Below, piece after piece: positions 8,263-17,198 of a DNA stretch of 64,000 bases. The position numbers and the translations under genes were made by a program. Each line of letters starts with the position of its first letter. Within the stretch, counting starts at the first letter, position 1. The DNA lies in NCBI GenBank assembly GCA_030813035.1, contig JAUSTV010000014.1. One strand, written 5' to 3'. The DNA is from Bacillus_BA fengqiuensis. GTDB lineage: Bacteria; Bacillota; Bacilli; Bacillales; Bacillaceae_H. Below the pieces are notes generated by a model. It did no database searches, was not told the origin of the DNA, and worked only from the letters and a program-made list of their open reading frames with translations.

Positions 8263-8673
8263 TTAAGCTTTTGTATAATTCAGATCCCAGATGACTCCGA
8301 AGCAGTCCTTCACTTTCGCGAATTTCGCTCCCCAAAACGTATCTTGCAGCTCCATTAATACAGAACCTTTCTCGCTCAATGTATCATATAATTTTTGAAT
8401 TTCTTCTTCGCTTTCCAGTTCGAGAGCTAATGAAATGTGGTTGCCAACTTCGATCGACTGACCTAAAAATGCATCAGATACCATGAGGAATAAACCATCT
8501 TTTTTAAATTGCGCATGCATGATTCGGTCATCCACTTCCGGGGGAGTTGGAAAGTCTGCTTCCCCAAAAGTCTGGATTCCCAGTATTTCTCCCTCGAATA
8601 CGTCCTTATAATATTCTAATGCTTCTTTTGCGTTGCCGTTGAATGTAAGATAGGGGGTTGCTTGCTGTTTCAT
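8263..8673 (-). CDS. VOC-family protein (PhnB-like glyoxalase fold)
   Basis: 136 residues from the ATG at 8673, with AAGGAG eight bases ahead; a GTG at 8682 overlaps that site and is less likely. The sequence YLTFNGNAKEALEYYKDVFEGEI is the characteristic opening of PhnB-like vicinal-oxygen-chelate proteins, and the end FGVIWDLNY matches the second half of the fold (often GxxWxL). Members are metal-binding or metal-free small-molecule enzymes of mostly unknown substrate; PhnB itself has no assigned catalysis. The gene lies 39 bases after the SRPBCC gene and is probably co-transcribed with it, a pairing common in Bacillus. Confidence 0.85.
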   Translation of the reverse strand: MKQQATPYLTFNGNAKEALEYYKDVFEGEILGIQTFGEADFPTPPEVDDRIMHAQFKKDGLFLMVSDAFLGQSIEVGNHISLALELESEEEIQKLYDTLSEKGSVLMELQDTFWGAKFAKVKDCFGVIWDLNYTKA

Positions 8674-8712
8674 GTTCAACACTCCTTATAATGTTTTAGG
8701 ATATAAGAAAAG

Positions 8713-9168
8713 TTATTTGTTATATTCAGATTCCGCTATCATTTTTACCCGATTGATAAAATCAATCACGACTTGGTTCGTAGCGAATTTCAAGAATGAT
8801 TCAGCCTGTTCATTTAACGGTGCATTTGTTGCTGTATATGTAAATAATGTGTGATGTTCATCGAGTTTTTTCAACTCATATGCAGCGGTGATATCGAACA
8901 TATCAGCAAGGACAAAACCAATTTTTAATCTTTTATGATCGGGCGTATTGACATATTCAAGTGTCTCTACATCATACTCTTGTACTTCTTCGCCTTCTTT
9001 GTATTTTTGGCGATAAACGCTTCCAATAACCTGATCGGTTTCTTTAACCGGAGTATTTTCAATTACCTGAGGCATGACTTTTTGCATTTGTTCCAGCGAT
9101 CCGTTGAAATATGAAAATACATGTTCAATGGGGGTGCTGATTTGTCCTTCTTCTGTCCAAGACTTCAT
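8713..9168 (-). CDS. SRPBCC (START-like) family protein
   Basis: 151 residues with the SRPBCC/polyketide-cyclase pattern: a short first strand (GQISTPIEHVFSYF), central beta strands ending in HHTLFTYTAT and a long C-terminal helix (AESFLKFATNQVVIDFINRVKMIAE). These folds form a hydrophobic pocket for lipids or small ligands; the ligand here is unknown. AGGAGGA lies just before the ATG at 9168. Its promoter is covered by two inverted repeats (9189-9259), so it is probably tightly repressed. It leads the two-gene unit with the VOC protein. Confidence 0.75.
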   Translation of the reverse strand: MKSWTEEGQISTPIEHVFSYFNGSLEQMQKVMPQVIENTPVKETDQVIGSVYRQKYKEGEEVQEYDVETLEYVNTPDHKRLKIGFVLADMFDITAAYELKKLDEHHTLFTYTATNAPLNEQAESFLKFATNQVVIDFINRVKMIAESEYNK

Positions 9169-9188
9169 AAAATTCCTCCTCTCATGTA

Positions 9189-9259
9189 TGTATCATTACT
9201 CTATTATGATACAAACAAATGTTCTGTTTTGTCAACAAAAGAAAAAACAGAACATTTGT
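9189..9259 (-). promoter_or_regulatory. minus-strand promoter covered by two inverted repeats
   Basis: Reading the minus strand, TTGACA (9230-9235), an 18-base spacer and TATCAT (9206-9211) make a sigma-A promoter for the SRPBCC gene. TGTATCAT-N9-ATGATACA (9189-9213) overlaps the -10 box and a perfect 16-bp inverted repeat (arms 9215-9230 and 9244-9259, ACAAATGTTCTGTTTT) overlaps the -35 box. This is a typical layout for repressor operators; the regulator is not in the neighbourhood. Confidence 0.7.
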
Positions 9260-9541
9260 ATGATTTTTTTCCTCACAGTGGTACTGAAAAATAGTTTTTC
9301 ACTGATTAGAGGAATCATTCATTCTTAGGCAAAGTGATGATTTTCCTTTGTGAAATAGTTCCATTTTCTAAATGTTCTCATTTAATAATGGTTTATTTAA
9401 GGTAATTCTTTTCCGTTTCGAATTCTTATCGATAAAATTCGAAATATTATGTTATTTAAGGGGGATAAGGAGAAATTATAAGTGGAGTGTAGTATGATTA
9501 ATAAGGATGGATTAAGCATGAAATGAAAGCGGGGGATATCG

Positions 9542-10165
9542 GTGGATTACGCGTTACTTGGTTCTTTTCTTATTGTCGCAATTGTCCTGACTTTAGCGCC
9601 GGGACCGGACATTTTATTTGTGATGGCACAAAGCATGTCGAACGGAAAAAGAGCGGGGATGGCGACAGCGCTTGGCCTTTGTTCGGGGATTACAGTACAT
9701 ACAATGGCGGCGGCATTAGGTATTTCAGCCGTTTTATATCAGTCGAATACGGCCTTTCAAATCGTTAAATATATAGGTGCCATCTATTTACTATATATGG
9801 CCTGGCAGGCGTTTAAAGAAGGGAATACTCCTTTAGCGGCTGGTAAAGTGGAAAAACGGAGCTTGTCGTCACTTTATCGAAAAGGGATTTTAATGAATAT
9901 TTTAAATCCGAAAGTATCGCTGTTTTTTTTAGCTCTTCTGCCTCAATTTGTATCAACAAAAGCGGGAAGTCCTGTCCTGCAAATGGTCGTTTTAGGGTTT
10001 GTATTCATGATTCAAGCAGTTGTCATTTTAGCTCTTGTCGCCATGTTTGCAGGCAGCATCGGCCAAAGGTTTCTTCGGTACCCAAAGATGAACGGTTACA
10101 TTAATAAAGGAAAAGCGGGGCTTTTTGCACTGATTGGGATCCGTATCGCCCTTGCCGAAAAGTGA
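9542..10165 (+). CDS. LysE-family translocator
   Basis: 207 residues starting at GTG 9542 (GGGGGA upstream). The N-terminal LTLAPGPDILFVMAQSMSNGKRAGMATALGLCSG is the signature of LysE/RhtB exporters, and about six hydrophobic segments follow. The segment MNILNPKVSLFFLALLPQFV is also conserved in the family. These proteins export amino acids or their analogues from the inner membrane; substrate cannot be read from sequence. The next small gene starts ten bases later and is likely in the same transcript. Confidence 0.9.
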   Translation: MDYALLGSFLIVAIVLTLAPGPDILFVMAQSMSNGKRAGMATALGLCSGITVHTMAAALGISAVLYQSNTAFQIVKYIGAIYLLYMAWQAFKEGNTPLAAGKVEKRSLSSLYRKGILMNILNPKVSLFFLALLPQFVSTKAGSPVLQMVVLGFVFMIQAVVILALVAMFAGSIGQRFLRYPKMNGYINKGKAGLFALIGIRIALAEK

Positions 10166-10175
10166 GGAGTATACG

Positions 10176-10592
10176 ATGGAAGAATGGAAAATGCTGCTTC
10201 AAGAAAAAGACGCGCCTCTCCTTTTTAATCTCCTTCTATTGAAGAAAATGAACGAGTTATTTGAAGAGGAGCGAAAGGTTATTCGTATTGATTTTTTAGT
10301 GAGGGGCATTTGTGAAAAGGAAGTAGATGGATTGCTGGAAGATAAGGGATTGTATAAAACGGCGTATATTTCTCCTAACGTGCGATGGGGGAGGCTCTTG
10401 AATACAGATGAAAGAAATGTACGAAGGGTAGTAATAGCCATGATGGATGAAGCGAAGAATCGAAAATTTGCTGTGATTCCGGAAAACATAAGCGACTCAA
10501 AAATAATGGAATGCATTCGGATGGTTCATGAAGGGAGTTTTTTAGTCTCGATGGAAGAAGTTGACTCCTTTTTGAAAAAAATGATTAGATAA
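10176..10592 (+). CDS. hypothetical protein downstream of LysE exporter
   Basis: 138 residues from the ATG at 10176 with GTGAGGAG ahead of it (the frame overlaps the exporter gene if read from 10134). It is charged, helical and cytoplasmic, with no signal peptide, membrane span or cysteine pair. I do not recognise the family. The tight spacing after the LysE gene suggests co-expression. The coding sequence and ribosome site look genuine. Confidence 0.7.
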   Translation: MEEWKMLLQEKDAPLLFNLLLLKKMNELFEEERKVIRIDFLVRGICEKEVDGLLEDKGLYKTAYISPNVRWGRLLNTDERNVRRVVIAMMDEAKNRKFAVIPENISDSKIMECIRMVHEGSFLVSMEEVDSFLKKMIR

Positions 10593-10804
10593 TGAAAAAG
10601 AGTAAAACTAGAATCTAACTTCCATGGCCTCATCCATTTAAAAAGAATAGTGCCACACGAAAGGGTTTTTCTTGCAAAGTTCATTTCCGTCATGAACGAC
10701 TTGCTGGAAAAATCTTTTTTTTGTTCTTTTTTCCAAGAGAATATTTCGAGGGGGTGGAAACAATAAAGAAGATTGTATTAATGGAAAATAAAAGGAGTAT
10801 TGCG

Positions 10805-12037
10805 ATGAAGAGTACAAACGCAAAGAGAGGCAACGGTACGTTAGCTGTCATTTCTCTTTCTTCAATCCCTCTTGTGATGACACTTGGCAATTCCATGCTC
10901 ATTCCTGTGTTGCCTACGATGGAGAAAAAAATGAGCATTTCTTCGTTTCAATCGAGTCTAATTATTACGATTTACTCCATCTTTGCGATATTCTGCATTC
11001 CGATTGCCGGATATTTATCAGACCGTATTGGCAGACGAAAGGTCATCATTCCGAGCCTGATTTTAGCAGGAGCTGGCGGAATTGTATGCGGATTCGCTGC
11101 TGGAATGGGAGAGAAAGCTTATATGTTCATCATGATTGGCCGGGCTCTTCAAGGGATAGGTGCTGCGGGGGCGGCTCCAATTGTTTTGCCGTTAGTGGGA
11201 GATTTATTTGGTGATGACGAAAAAAAGGTAAGCAGCAGCCTTGGGAAAATTGAAACAGCCAATACATTTGGAAAAGTATTAAGCCCTATATTAGGTGCTT
11301 TTTTAGCCGGGTTGTTTTGGTATTTACCTTTTTATGCAATTCCCGTTTTATCAGCCCTTTCCATTTTATTAATTTTGTTTTTTGTAAAGGCGCCCAAGAC
11401 AAAACAAAAACCGATGCCATTTGGCGAGTTTATCCATTCACTAAAAGCAGTTTTCAAGAAAGATGGAAGATGGTTGTATGCTATTTTTGCCATCGGAGGT
11501 ATTGTGATGCTTGTTTTATTTGGTGTTCTTTTTTATTTATCCAATACATTGGAAAAAGAGCAGGCTGTTACAGGTGTAAAAAAGGGATTGTTTTTGGCGA
11601 TTCCTCTTGTCAGTCTTTGTTTAGCTTCGTATGTGACGGGGGAAAAAATCGAGAAAAACAAAGTGCTGATGAAATGGATTATTGTCATTGGCCTTGCTGT
11701 GTTATCTGTTACATTATGTTCGGCAGCTTTTATCAAGAATATTTGGGGATTATTGGCCATCATGTTCGTCAGTGGAATCGGCATTGGAGCTTGTTTGCCG
11801 GCATTGGATGCCCTTATCACAGAAGGGACGGAACAAGAAGAACGAGGCACGATCACCTCCCTTTACAGTTCCATGCGCTTTATCGGTGTAGCGGCCGGCC
11901 CGCCTTTATTTTCGGTATTGATGGACAAGTCTGCCCAATGGCTTTTTTTTACAGCAGCTCTTATTTGTGTACCTGCCCTATTATGTTCTTTTTTTGCTAT
12001 TGATCCGAAAAAAAAGAGGAAACTGCAGCATGTGTAA
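10805..12037 (+). CDS. MFS transporter (drug:H+ antiporter type)
   Basis: 410 residues from the ATG at 10805, where AAAGGAG precedes; the frame opens at 10721 but the extra part is not membrane-like. Twelve hydrophobic segments are visible. SDRIGRRKV between the second and third is the MFS motif A, and PVLPTMEKKMSISSFQSSLIITIYSIFAIFCIPIAG is typical of DHA1-type exporters such as Bmr and Blt. Role in export of drugs or metabolites is family inference. It is followed by an alpha/beta hydrolase gene 54 bases away, possibly in one unit. Confidence 0.88.
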   Translation: MKSTNAKRGNGTLAVISLSSIPLVMTLGNSMLIPVLPTMEKKMSISSFQSSLIITIYSIFAIFCIPIAGYLSDRIGRRKVIIPSLILAGAGGIVCGFAAGMGEKAYMFIMIGRALQGIGAAGAAPIVLPLVGDLFGDDEKKVSSSLGKIETANTFGKVLSPILGAFLAGLFWYLPFYAIPVLSALSILLILFFVKAPKTKQKPMPFGEFIHSLKAVFKKDGRWLYAIFAIGGIVMLVLFGVLFYLSNTLEKEQAVTGVKKGLFLAIPLVSLCLASYVTGEKIEKNKVLMKWIIVIGLAVLSVTLCSAAFIKNIWGLLAIMFVSGIGIGACLPALDALITEGTEQEERGTITSLYSSMRFIGVAAGPPLFSVLMDKSAQWLFFTAALICVPALLCSFFAIDPKKKRKLQHV

Positions 12038-12091
12038 GATTGAACGGGCAGGTGGGGGATTGTTTGTCAAAGTGGTAGAAAGGAGAATGGT

Positions 12092-12853
12092 ATGCAGGAA
12101 ATGTGGATGAGCGACAAAAAAATTGCTTATGAAAAAAACGGAAGGGGAACAGCCATTGTTTTCATTCATCCTCCCGGAATGGGGAGAATGGTGTTTCGGG
12201 AACAAAAACAATTATGCGACGATTTTCAAATCATCACATTTGATTTAAGCGGACACGGCGATAGCGATACACGGACCGAAAAAGTGAGCGTTCCCATGTA
12301 TGTGGAAGAAGTGAAACAATTATTAAATGAATTGGAAATTGAGGAAGCTGTCATCTGCGGTTATTCAGCGGGAGGCATAATCGCCCAACAGTTTGCTTTT
12401 ACGTATCCTAAAAGAACGAAGGCATTAATTTTATCAGGCGGGTTTCCGATGGTAAGCACGGCTGTTTTAAAGATGGAACATGTATCCGGAATGAAGCTTT
12501 TGCCGAAACGGTCTTACTTTCTGGCGAATCTCATTTCCCAGAGCCATACGAAAGATCCGTTTTTTCGCGGACAGTTGAAAGAGCATATGAATAAAGCCAA
12601 TCCATTGGTTTGGAAACAGTTCTATAAGATATCTTATCAATATGACGGACGTGTTCATCTGTCTTCGCTCCAATGTCCGTTTCTTTTAATTTACGGAAGC
12701 CGTTCCGACTATATTAATAAATACATTTCAATTTATCAAAAATATGTACAAGACGTGCAGTACCATATCGTTCCGCATGTCACCCATCAAGTCCCGACAA
12801 GACGATGGCAGGAATTCAATGAGGTGGTGAAAGCTTTTGTGTCACGATTGTAA
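12092..12853 (+). CDS. alpha/beta hydrolase
   Basis: 253 residues beginning at ATG 12092 (AAAGGAGAATGGT ahead). FIHPPGMG is the oxyanion region, DLSGHGDSD is the conserved strand-4 motif, GYSAGG holds the nucleophile serine (near residue 93), and the acid and histidine are likely in LLIYGSRSD and HVTHQVP. It resembles small cytoplasmic esterases or lactonases of the AB-hydrolase 1 family. No signal peptide. Substrate unknown. It lies between an MFS exporter and a DUF2642 protein. Confidence 0.87.
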   Translation: MQEMWMSDKKIAYEKNGRGTAIVFIHPPGMGRMVFREQKQLCDDFQIITFDLSGHGDSDTRTEKVSVPMYVEEVKQLLNELEIEEAVICGYSAGGIIAQQFAFTYPKRTKALILSGGFPMVSTAVLKMEHVSGMKLLPKRSYFLANLISQSHTKDPFFRGQLKEHMNKANPLVWKQFYKISYQYDGRVHLSSLQCPFLLIYGSRSDYINKYISIYQKYVQDVQYHIVPHVTHQVPTRRWQEFNEVVKAFVSRL

Positions 12854-12876
12854 GAAGCTGGCTCAAAGGAGATTTT

Positions 12877-13200
12877 TTGATCAATGACGCCTTGTCCTTA
12901 TTATCATTACTTCCGGTTTCCGCTCATACACTAGAGCGAATGCCAAAAAGGAAGGGGCCTTATGTAATGAGCTGCTACAATGAAGAGGATGAACGTGCAC
13001 CAAAGATGGTAAGCGTAGTCGATCCATACGTGTATGAAACATTGCAGACGGTGATAGGAAAGCGTGTTGTCATTGAAACAGTGCGGGGAAATGTCACGGG
13101 TAACTTGAATGACGTTAAACCGGATCATGTGGTGATTAAAGAAAAAGATTCTACGTTTTTTGTGCGGATTCAGCAAATCGTTTGGATCATGCCGGATTAA
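12877..13200 (+). CDS. DUF2642-like protein
   Basis: 107 residues with a TTG start at 12877, chosen because AAAGGAG lies six bases upstream. The C-terminal half, VYETLQTVIGKRVVIETVRGNVTGNLNDVKPDHVVIKE, is an Sm/SH3-like beta barrel found in DUF2642 proteins of spore-formers, some of which are spore-coat linked (for example YuzF relatives). Function unknown. Its position just before manganese catalase, an enzyme related to coat-associated catalases, is compatible with a spore or stress role. Confidence 0.7.
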   Translation: MINDALSLLSLLPVSAHTLERMPKRKGPYVMSCYNEEDERAPKMVSVVDPYVYETLQTVIGKRVVIETVRGNVTGNLNDVKPDHVVIKEKDSTFFVRIQQIVWIMPD

Positions 13201-13274
13201 TTATTGGCATGAAACAACTCCTCCCTCTCATACATCATAATGAGTACACCATCGTATGGTGAGGAGGGACGCTT

Positions 13275-14171
13275 TTGTTTAAGCGTATAAATCGTTTAGC
13301 GATTGATTTGCCTATGCCGAAACAGCCGGACCCGAACGGCGCCGCTGCTGTTCAGGAACTGTTGGGCGGCAAATTCGGCGAAATGTCCACATTGAATAAT
13401 TATATGTTCCAGTCGTTTAATTTTCGCGGCAAGAAAAAACTGAAGCCCTTTTATGATTTAGTGTCGAGCATTACGGCGGAAGAATTCGGCCATGTTGAAC
13501 TTGTGACAAATACCATTAATTTAATGATACAAGGAACGACCTTTGCAGGAGATCCGGATATTACACCGATGAGGGACGCTGTTAACCTAAGGAATTCCCA
13601 CCATTTTATCGTGAATGCCCAAACCGCTTTGGCCGCCGATTCGATGGGAAGACCTTGGACAGGAGATAACGTGTTCAACAGCGGAAACTTGATTTTAGAT
13701 TTATTGCATAACTTCTTTCTCGAATGCGGAGCAAGAACCCATAAAATGCGCGTGTATGAAATGACGGATAACCCGGTAGCGCGAGAGATGGTCGGATACT
13801 TATTAGTACGGGGCGGCGTGCATATTATGGCATACGCAAAAGCGCTTGAAATCGCGACAGGTGTAGATATGACTAAAATGCTCCCTATTCCGAATCTTGA
13901 TAATAACGTATTTGATACGTCCCGAAAATATGAAAGTATGGGTGTGCACCGAAAGCTTTATACGTGGAGTGATAATGACTACAAAGACATCGCATTGATT
14001 TGGAAAGGAAATCACCCAAGTGACGGACAGCCGCTTGAAGTGATAGAAGGGACCCCTGCAGGAGGACCGGTCCCAGAGTTGGATGAACTTCCGGAAGAAT
14101 TTGCACCGGGCATTTCAAAGGAGGATTTCGAACAAATCTTAAAACGGCTTCACAAGTCAGCGGGACTGTAA
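13275..14171 (+). CDS. manganese catalase (YdbD/CotJC family)
   Basis: 298 residues, TTG start at 13275 with GAGGAGGGA ahead. The dimanganese ligands can be placed: E36, E70 and H73 (EEFGHVEL), E150 (FFLECGARTH) and H183 (RGGVHIMAY), matching the pattern in the Lactobacillus enzyme. It decomposes hydrogen peroxide to water and oxygen without haem. The C-terminal tail (GTPAGGPVPELDELPEEFAPG) is typical of the YdbD branch. The leader contains a partly complementary sequence that could hide the ribosome site. A good terminator follows at 14183. Confidence 0.95.
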   Translation: MFKRINRLAIDLPMPKQPDPNGAAAVQELLGGKFGEMSTLNNYMFQSFNFRGKKKLKPFYDLVSSITAEEFGHVELVTNTINLMIQGTTFAGDPDITPMRDAVNLRNSHHFIVNAQTALAADSMGRPWTGDNVFNSGNLILDLLHNFFLECGARTHKMRVYEMTDNPVAREMVGYLLVRGGVHIMAYAKALEIATGVDMTKMLPIPNLDNNVFDTSRKYESMGVHRKLYTWSDNDYKDIALIWKGNHPSDGQPLEVIEGTPAGGPVPELDELPEEFAPGISKEDFEQILKRLHKSAGL

Positions 14172-14182
14172 GGATTGTGAAG

Positions 14183-14213
14183 AAAGACGAGGATACCTCT
14201 TCGTCTTTTTTGT
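14183..14213 (+). terminator. terminator of manganese catalase gene
   Basis: AAAGACGAGG and CCTCTTCGTCTTTTTT form a stem of about ten pairs with a T-run. Confidence 0.88.
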
Positions 14214-14409
14214 TTAGCCTAATCATCCGAATGAATGGTAAAACGAACTAAGTCCCTGGTCGAAGGGGATTCATGAAAGAAAATGAGAGGATTTGGAATT
14301 AGCGGTCATCGATTTCCACTGTAATAATTGGAAATCGGCAACACCATATATTGGTTGTCATGTGAAGGACCTTCGCTTGGAAAAATAAGAAAAAATGAGG
14401 AGAATTCAT

Positions 14410-15261
14410 ATGACATCGAAATATCTGTACATACTTGTATTATTTCTTTTATGCGGGATGGGCAGCCATGACCATCGGACTTATGCCCATGAATTGGATG
14501 ATGACGATTCCCCTATCAGCTTCAATCTAGAAATGCTTTCATGGGAAAAAGTGGATCAAATCATTCCAAATAAAACAAAATTTACGGTTATTGATGTGGA
14601 AACAGGGAAACAATTCAACGTCCAGCGGAGAGCGGGCAGTAAACATGCAGATGTACAGCCCCTCACCAATAAAGATACTCAAATTATGAAAGATATTTAT
14701 AATGGGAAATGGAGCTGGAAAAGAAGGGCTGCCCTCGTATTGATCGACGATCAGCTCATTGCCGGCTCCATGCATGGAATGCCGCATGGAGCGGGGGCGC
14801 TCCAAAACAGTTTCCCCGGCCATTTTTGCATTCATTTTTCTGGAAGTACGACCCACCGCTCGAAAAATCCCGATTTTTCCCATGAGCTGATGATTTTAAA
14901 AGCAGGAGGAAAGCTGGATGAGTATATGAACGGGGCGGGACCGGATGAAGTAATCGAGGTATTTGCCGAAAGCATCAATCAAGGGGATTCGGCGTTATTC
15001 AGATTTACGACCTCCGGGAACGGGCAAATACGGTTAGGAAAAATCATAAAAAAGATTGAACATATCGCACTTGACGACACCGCTGTCAATTCCTTGGAAA
15101 ATGGTGAGGGTATCCTTGTACTGGAAATGCCGGTGAAGGCAGAGATGTATACAAAGAACGTCGGAAAAGAACGCACAACGATTCGTTTTGTTCTACGGAA
15201 AGATGGAATGACAGACCGTTGGACAATAGACAGCCAGTCCCTATACGAACAATTAAAATAG
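14410..15261 (+). CDS. secreted protein of unknown function with GHFCIHF motif
   Basis: 283 residues from ATG 14410 (GAGGAG eight bases ahead). An N-terminal signal peptide (SKYLYILVLFLLCGMG) predicts export. The central part has a conserved-looking block HGMPHGAGALQNSFPGHFC then IHFSGSTTH with one cysteine and several histidines. The spacing of histidine, glycine and cysteine recalls the L,D-transpeptidase (YkuD) active-site motif, but it does not match that consensus, so an enzyme role in the cell wall is only a guess. The C-terminal half is beta rich. It is monocistronic with a terminator at 15318. Confidence 0.65.
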   Translation: MTSKYLYILVLFLLCGMGSHDHRTYAHELDDDDSPISFNLEMLSWEKVDQIIPNKTKFTVIDVETGKQFNVQRRAGSKHADVQPLTNKDTQIMKDIYNGKWSWKRRAALVLIDDQLIAGSMHGMPHGAGALQNSFPGHFCIHFSGSTTHRSKNPDFSHELMILKAGGKLDEYMNGAGPDEVIEVFAESINQGDSALFRFTTSGNGQIRLGKIIKKIEHIALDDTAVNSLENGEGILVLEMPVKAEMYTKNVGKERTTIRFVLRKDGMTDRWTIDSQSLYEQLK

Positions 15262-15317
15262 GTGAGTGAACATGCCTGGAAAAAGAGGGGATTGTGACAG
15301 ATTCAGAAAATCTGATA

Positions 15318-15352
15318 CAAAAGAACAGACTTGATTTGTCTGTTCTTTTGTA
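15318..15352 (+). terminator. intrinsic terminator
   Basis: AAAGAACAGAC, a 7-base loop and GTCTGTTCTTTTGT follow the secreted-protein gene by about 60 bases. The 340 bases from here to the aspartokinase gene hold only AT-rich sequence. Confidence 0.88.
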
Positions 15353-15692
15353 TGTTTAATTACAATGTTTATTCATGATGGGGTGTTTTCGTATTCATTT
15401 TTAACAAAGAAACAAAGACAGCAAATAAGACACTTACGAACAATAAACCGTTCATGTTTGCATGCACAATATAGGAATGGACTGAACTGGACAAAATAAA
15501 AAGATAAAAAACAACGATTCCTCCGAGAGTGTTCTTGTAGAAAAAACAATTGTTCACCACACGAGCACAAAATGACGATATTTTCAAGCATTAATTTTTA
15601 GAAAAATTCGATATTTCCCCTTTAAAACCGCTGAAATTGTGCTATTATAAGAGAATCAATGGAATGATTTTCAAAAAGAAGGTGTGTCTATC

Positions 15693-17075
15693 ATGAAAGT
15701 AGCAAAATTTGGAGGCAGCTCTGTAGCCAGTGCTGCACAGTTTGAAAAAGTAGCAAAAATCGTTATGGCGGATGCGGAGCGTAAAGTGATTGTTGTTTCT
15801 GCACCGGGAAAACGTTTTAAAGAAGACATCAAAATGACCGATATGCTGATTTCATTGGCAGATGAAGTCAAATCAGGCGGGGATATAACAGAGCCGCTCC
15901 GTCATGTTGTTGACCGCTATGCTTCAATTGCAGTGGAGTTGGGAGTGGACTCATCCATTCTTGATCGTATTGAGCGCGATTTAAAGGAATTGATTCGTTC
16001 TTTACATAATGAAGAACCAACCCGTTTGCTTGATGCGATTAAAGCGAGCGGTGAAGATAATAACGCGAAATTAATGGCTGCTTATTTGAACAAGCTCGGG
16101 GTGGAAGCACATTATGTAAATCCGAAAGAGGCGGGGATTTTTGTTACGGACGAGCCGGGCAATGCGCGCGTACTGCCTGAGTCTTATAAGAAGATTTGGG
16201 AGCTTCGTGAACGTACCGGCATATTGGTGGTCCCTGGATTTTTCGGATATTCACTGGAAGGGAAAATCGTTACGTTTTCACGGGGCGGTTCGGATATTAC
16301 AGGTTCTATTTTAGCAGCGGGTGTAAAAGCAGAGCTATATGAAAACTTTACGGATGTAGATTCCATCTACAGCGTCAATCCGATGATCGTTCCAAATCCG
16401 AACGAAATTAAAGAGTTGACGTATCGCGAGATGCGTGAGCTTTCTTATGCAGGATTTTCCGTTTTTCATGATGAAGCGCTTGAGCCGGTATATAAATTGG
16501 GCATTCCTGTTTGTGTGAAAAACACGAACAACCCGCAAGCGACGGGAACGTATATTGTGGCAAAGCGTAACTATCATGATTCGCCTGTCGTCGGGATTGC
16601 AAGCGATGATGGTTTCTGCAACATTCATGTCGATAAATACTTGATGAACCGTGAAATCGGATTTGGACGCAAACTGCTTCATATCCTGGAAGATGAAGGA
16701 ATTTCTTATGAGCATACTCCTTCAGGAATCGATAATATTTCCGTCATCATCCGTGAAAGCCAATTTAATCAAGAGGTCGAACAGCGTGTATTTGACCGCA
16801 TCCAAAAAGAATTGGAAGTCGATAACGTTTATGTTGAGCGTGGTTTAGCCCTTATCATGGTAGTAGGGGAAGGAATGAATCAATCAGTCGGGATTGCGGC
16901 AAAAGCAACGGAGGCCTTTGCACGAGCCAATGTCAACTTGGAGATGATCAATCAAGGCTCCTCAGAAGTGAGCATGATGTTCGGAGTAAAAGCAGACGGT
17001 GTTGAACAAGCGGTTAAAGCCCTTTACAATGTGTATTTCAATGAGCTGATGACCATTTCTTATTCAAACATTTAA
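15693..17075 (+). CDS. aspartokinase (class III, YclM type)
   Basis: 460 residues. The start is the ATG at 15693 behind AGAAGG. KFGGSSVASAAQFEKVA is the aspartokinase N-terminal phosphate-binding signature, FSRGGSDITGSILA and VDSIYSVNPMIVPNP are the catalytic regions, and two ACT domains occupy the last 150 residues (VDKYLMNREIGFGRKLLHIL... and MVVGEGMNQSVGIAAKATEAFA). It phosphorylates aspartate, the first step to lysine, diaminopimelate, threonine and methionine. The length and lack of an internal beta-subunit start fit the monofunctional class of B. subtilis YclM, which responds to threonine plus lysine. It stands alone between terminators. Confidence 0.95.
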   Translation: MKVAKFGGSSVASAAQFEKVAKIVMADAERKVIVVSAPGKRFKEDIKMTDMLISLADEVKSGGDITEPLRHVVDRYASIAVELGVDSSILDRIERDLKELIRSLHNEEPTRLLDAIKASGEDNNAKLMAAYLNKLGVEAHYVNPKEAGIFVTDEPGNARVLPESYKKIWELRERTGILVVPGFFGYSLEGKIVTFSRGGSDITGSILAAGVKAELYENFTDVDSIYSVNPMIVPNPNEIKELTYREMRELSYAGFSVFHDEALEPVYKLGIPVCVKNTNNPQATGTYIVAKRNYHDSPVVGIASDDGFCNIHVDKYLMNREIGFGRKLLHILEDEGISYEHTPSGIDNISVIIRESQFNQEVEQRVFDRIQKELEVDNVYVERGLALIMVVGEGMNQSVGIAAKATEAFARANVNLEMINQGSSEVSMMFGVKADGVEQAVKALYNVYFNELMTISYSNI

Positions 17076-17086
17076 GAAAATGAAAG

Positions 17087-17126
17087 ACCCTAAAAGCGGC
17101 GAAAGGTTTGCTTTTAGGGTTTTTTG
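17087..17126 (+). terminator. terminator of aspartokinase gene
   Basis: ACCCTAAAAGC and GCTTTTAGGGTTTTTT form an 11-bp stem ending in a T-run. Confidence 0.93.
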
Positions 17127-17198
17127 TGTTTTAAATAGGATATAGAATAACAATAAAACAATGTTATATTTCGCTAGTAAAAAAGGAGCAAATTTACG

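Noticed and set aside
9215..9259. LexA (SOS) box reading of AGAACATTTGTTTG
   Set aside because: It misses the required GTTCG half; the full 16-bp inverted repeat around the promoter explains the sequence better.
11317..12003. 228-residue frame overlapping the MFS gene
   Set aside because: Cysteine- and tryptophan-rich shadow of a well-supported membrane transporter in another frame.
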